Origin: an uncultured Dorea sp.
GTDB taxonomy: Bacteria > Bacillota > Clostridia > Lachnospirales > Lachnospiraceae
DNA length: 6,412 nucleotides
Reading direction: 5' to 3'
Assembly: GCA_910588745.1 (NCBI GenBank)
Contig: CAJURK010000080.1
Location: 1 to 6,412, forward strand
Position numbers and translations under genes: made by a program. Numbering within the stretch: the stretch's first letter is position 1; every line of letters begins with the position of its first letter. Below the pieces are notes generated by a model that worked only from the letters and a program-made list of their open reading frames with translations, was not told the DNA's origin and did no database searches. Below are positions 5,756 to 6,412 of this stretch, one piece after another.

Positions 5756-6017
5756 TGACGTCACCCCACCCATGAAAGCATAGAATTTTCTATAATTTCG
5801 AAAGTGCTTATGACAAAAGTAGCAGCCAGTTTATGAAAAAATATAAAAAAGGTATCCTCATGCCAAGTTTGAGCAGTTAATGGGTCCTCTTTTGGGCGTA
5901 TTTTATCATAATGAACAAATGGCTGTGTTTCGACGCACTTTATTTAAGAAAGTCGGTAATGCGGAATGTCTAGAAATCAACCGTAGAGGGAAAAGAACCT
6001 GATAACCGAACGAACAG
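5756..6017. other. Gene-free stretch with a possible coding remnant
   Basis: No complete gene is present. On the + strand one frame is open from 5847 to TGA at 6000-6002 and reads protein-like (HAKFEQLMGPLLGVFYHNEQ, then MAVFRRTLFKKVGNAECLEI). Its only upstream ATG, at 5880, lacks a ribosome site, and the open frame begins after a stop at 5844-5846. I cannot assign a family. A TATAAT occurs at 5791-5796 without a matching -35. A 3' remnant of a lost gene is the simplest reading, but chance is possible. Confidence 0.35.
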
Positions 6018-6050
6018 AAAAAGAGACTGCTTATTTAGAGTCTCTTTTTT
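6018..6050. terminator. Intrinsic terminator, probably bidirectional
   Basis: AAAAAGAGACT (6018-6028) and AGTCTCTTTTT (6039-6049) form an 11-bp stem with a 10-nt loop, flanked by an A-run on the left and a T-run ending at 6050. CAG (6015-6017) and CTG (6051-6053) can extend it past one bulge. It lies 41 bp beyond the TSCPD stop (6091-6093, - strand) and can also end read-through from the secreted-protein gene. Confidence 0.88.
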
Positions 6051-6090
6051 CTGTGGGTTCATTCATGTACAGACTAACTAGATTGGATTG

Positions 6091-6333
6091 CTAATTTGCA
6101 AGTGCATGTCTCAGCGCTTTTGCAAGCTGATCCGGGCAAGACGTTGGTTTGAAGCCGCAGCGGATGCCTTCGAGCCTTTCAATGGCTTCTTCTGCTTTCA
6201 TGCCTTGTACCAGAGAGGCAACGCCTTGGGTATTGCCGGAACATCCTCCTACAAATTCCACAGATTTGATAACGTCGCCATCTAATTCTAACTGGATTGC
6301 CTGAGAACAGGTCCCCTGTGTTTTATACACCAT
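6091..6333 (-). CDS. TSCPD domain-containing protein (TIGR03905-type)
   Basis: An 80-residue protein made of a single TSCPD domain, the Cys-rich module also found at the C-terminus of some adenosylcobalamin-dependent ribonucleotide reductases. Four Cys are present at 9, 31, 59 and 66, in TQGTCSQ, GGCSGNTQG and IRCGFKPTSCPDQLA, so all positions expected to bind metal or mediate redox chemistry are kept. The ~80 aa length is normal for the stand-alone family. No reductase domain is fused or adjacent, and the role of the stand-alone form is unknown; metal binding is an inference. The ATG at 6331-6333 has a full AAAGGAGG at 6343-6350 (9-bp spacing). It ends at a terminator and appears to be a single-gene unit, its promoter presumably in 6351-6412, where I see only weak candidates. 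Confidence 0.9.
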   Translation of the reverse strand: MVYKTQGTCSQAIQLELDGDVIKSVEFVGGCSGNTQGVASLVQGMKAEEAIERLEGIRCGFKPTSCPDQLAKALRHALAN

Positions 6334-6412
6334 ATTTCATGTCCTCCTTTGCTAATATAATAACTTCTCGGAATCTTCAGCCCTTATTTCATGGGGCTTT
6401 CAGAACCTATTT

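Noticed and set aside
5756..5763. Perfect palindrome TGACGTCA directly after the secreted-protein stop codon
   Set aside because: A single 8-bp palindrome with no second copy or nearby promoter in the window is expected by chance.
6088..6285. Open frame of 65 aa on the + strand opposite the TSCPD gene
   Set aside because: It is antisense to a gene with four conserved Cys and a full ribosome site, and it has no features of its own.
6379..6398. Inverted repeat AGCCC / GGGCT in the leader of the TSCPD gene
   Set aside because: The 5-bp arms with a 10-nt loop and no T-run are too weak to call a terminator or operator.

Overview
The window looks like chromosomal DNA from a low-to-mid GC Gram-positive of the class Clostridia, most likely a Lachnospiraceae-type gut anaerobe. 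This is inferred from strong AAGGAGG-type ribosome sites, sigma-A-like promoters, a Staphylococcus-type MurG, a DUF4367-type membrane protein paired with a small sigma-70 factor, a TSCPD mini-protein and an Rpn-type nuclease tail. No rRNA, tRNA, CRISPR array or intact insertion sequence was seen.

Layout, left to right. (1) Positions 1-297 hold the 3' end of an Rpn/PD-(D/E)XK transposase-like gene closed by a strong terminator. (2) Positions 298-578 are intergenic, with several inverted repeats and two out-of-register protein-like frames that may be a decayed gene, then a promoter. (3) A rhomboid protease gene (+) runs convergently into a soluble histidine kinase gene (-), and their 3' ends overlap by 62 bp. 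(4) Divergent from the kinase is a HIT-family hydrolase, followed after 26 bp by a small sigma-70 factor that ends in a perfect 12-bp hairpin. (5) A murG gene (-) faces the sigma gene and shares that hairpin. (6) Divergent from murG is a single-pass membrane protein with a DUF4367-like C-terminus, a probable anti-sigma factor, followed by a small secreted protein resembling DUF6147. (7) Positions 5756-6090 are a 335-bp non-coding stretch with a possible gene remnant and a terminator. (8) A TSCPD-domain protein (-) and its leader close the window.

How the genes may work together. The sigma factor, the membrane anti-sigma-like protein and the secreted protein look like a surface-signalling set. 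Usually the sigma and DUF4367 genes are adjacent; here an oppositely oriented murG with its own promoter and a terminator lies between them. With the rhomboid protease, the histidine kinase and MurG nearby, the region has an envelope flavour, but a functional link is inference only. The most unusual signals are the split sigma/anti-sigma pair, the sharp base-composition break inside the anti-sigma gene (about 62% GC to about 25% GC), and the structured or decayed segment at 304-473. I found no clear evidence of a wholly new system.
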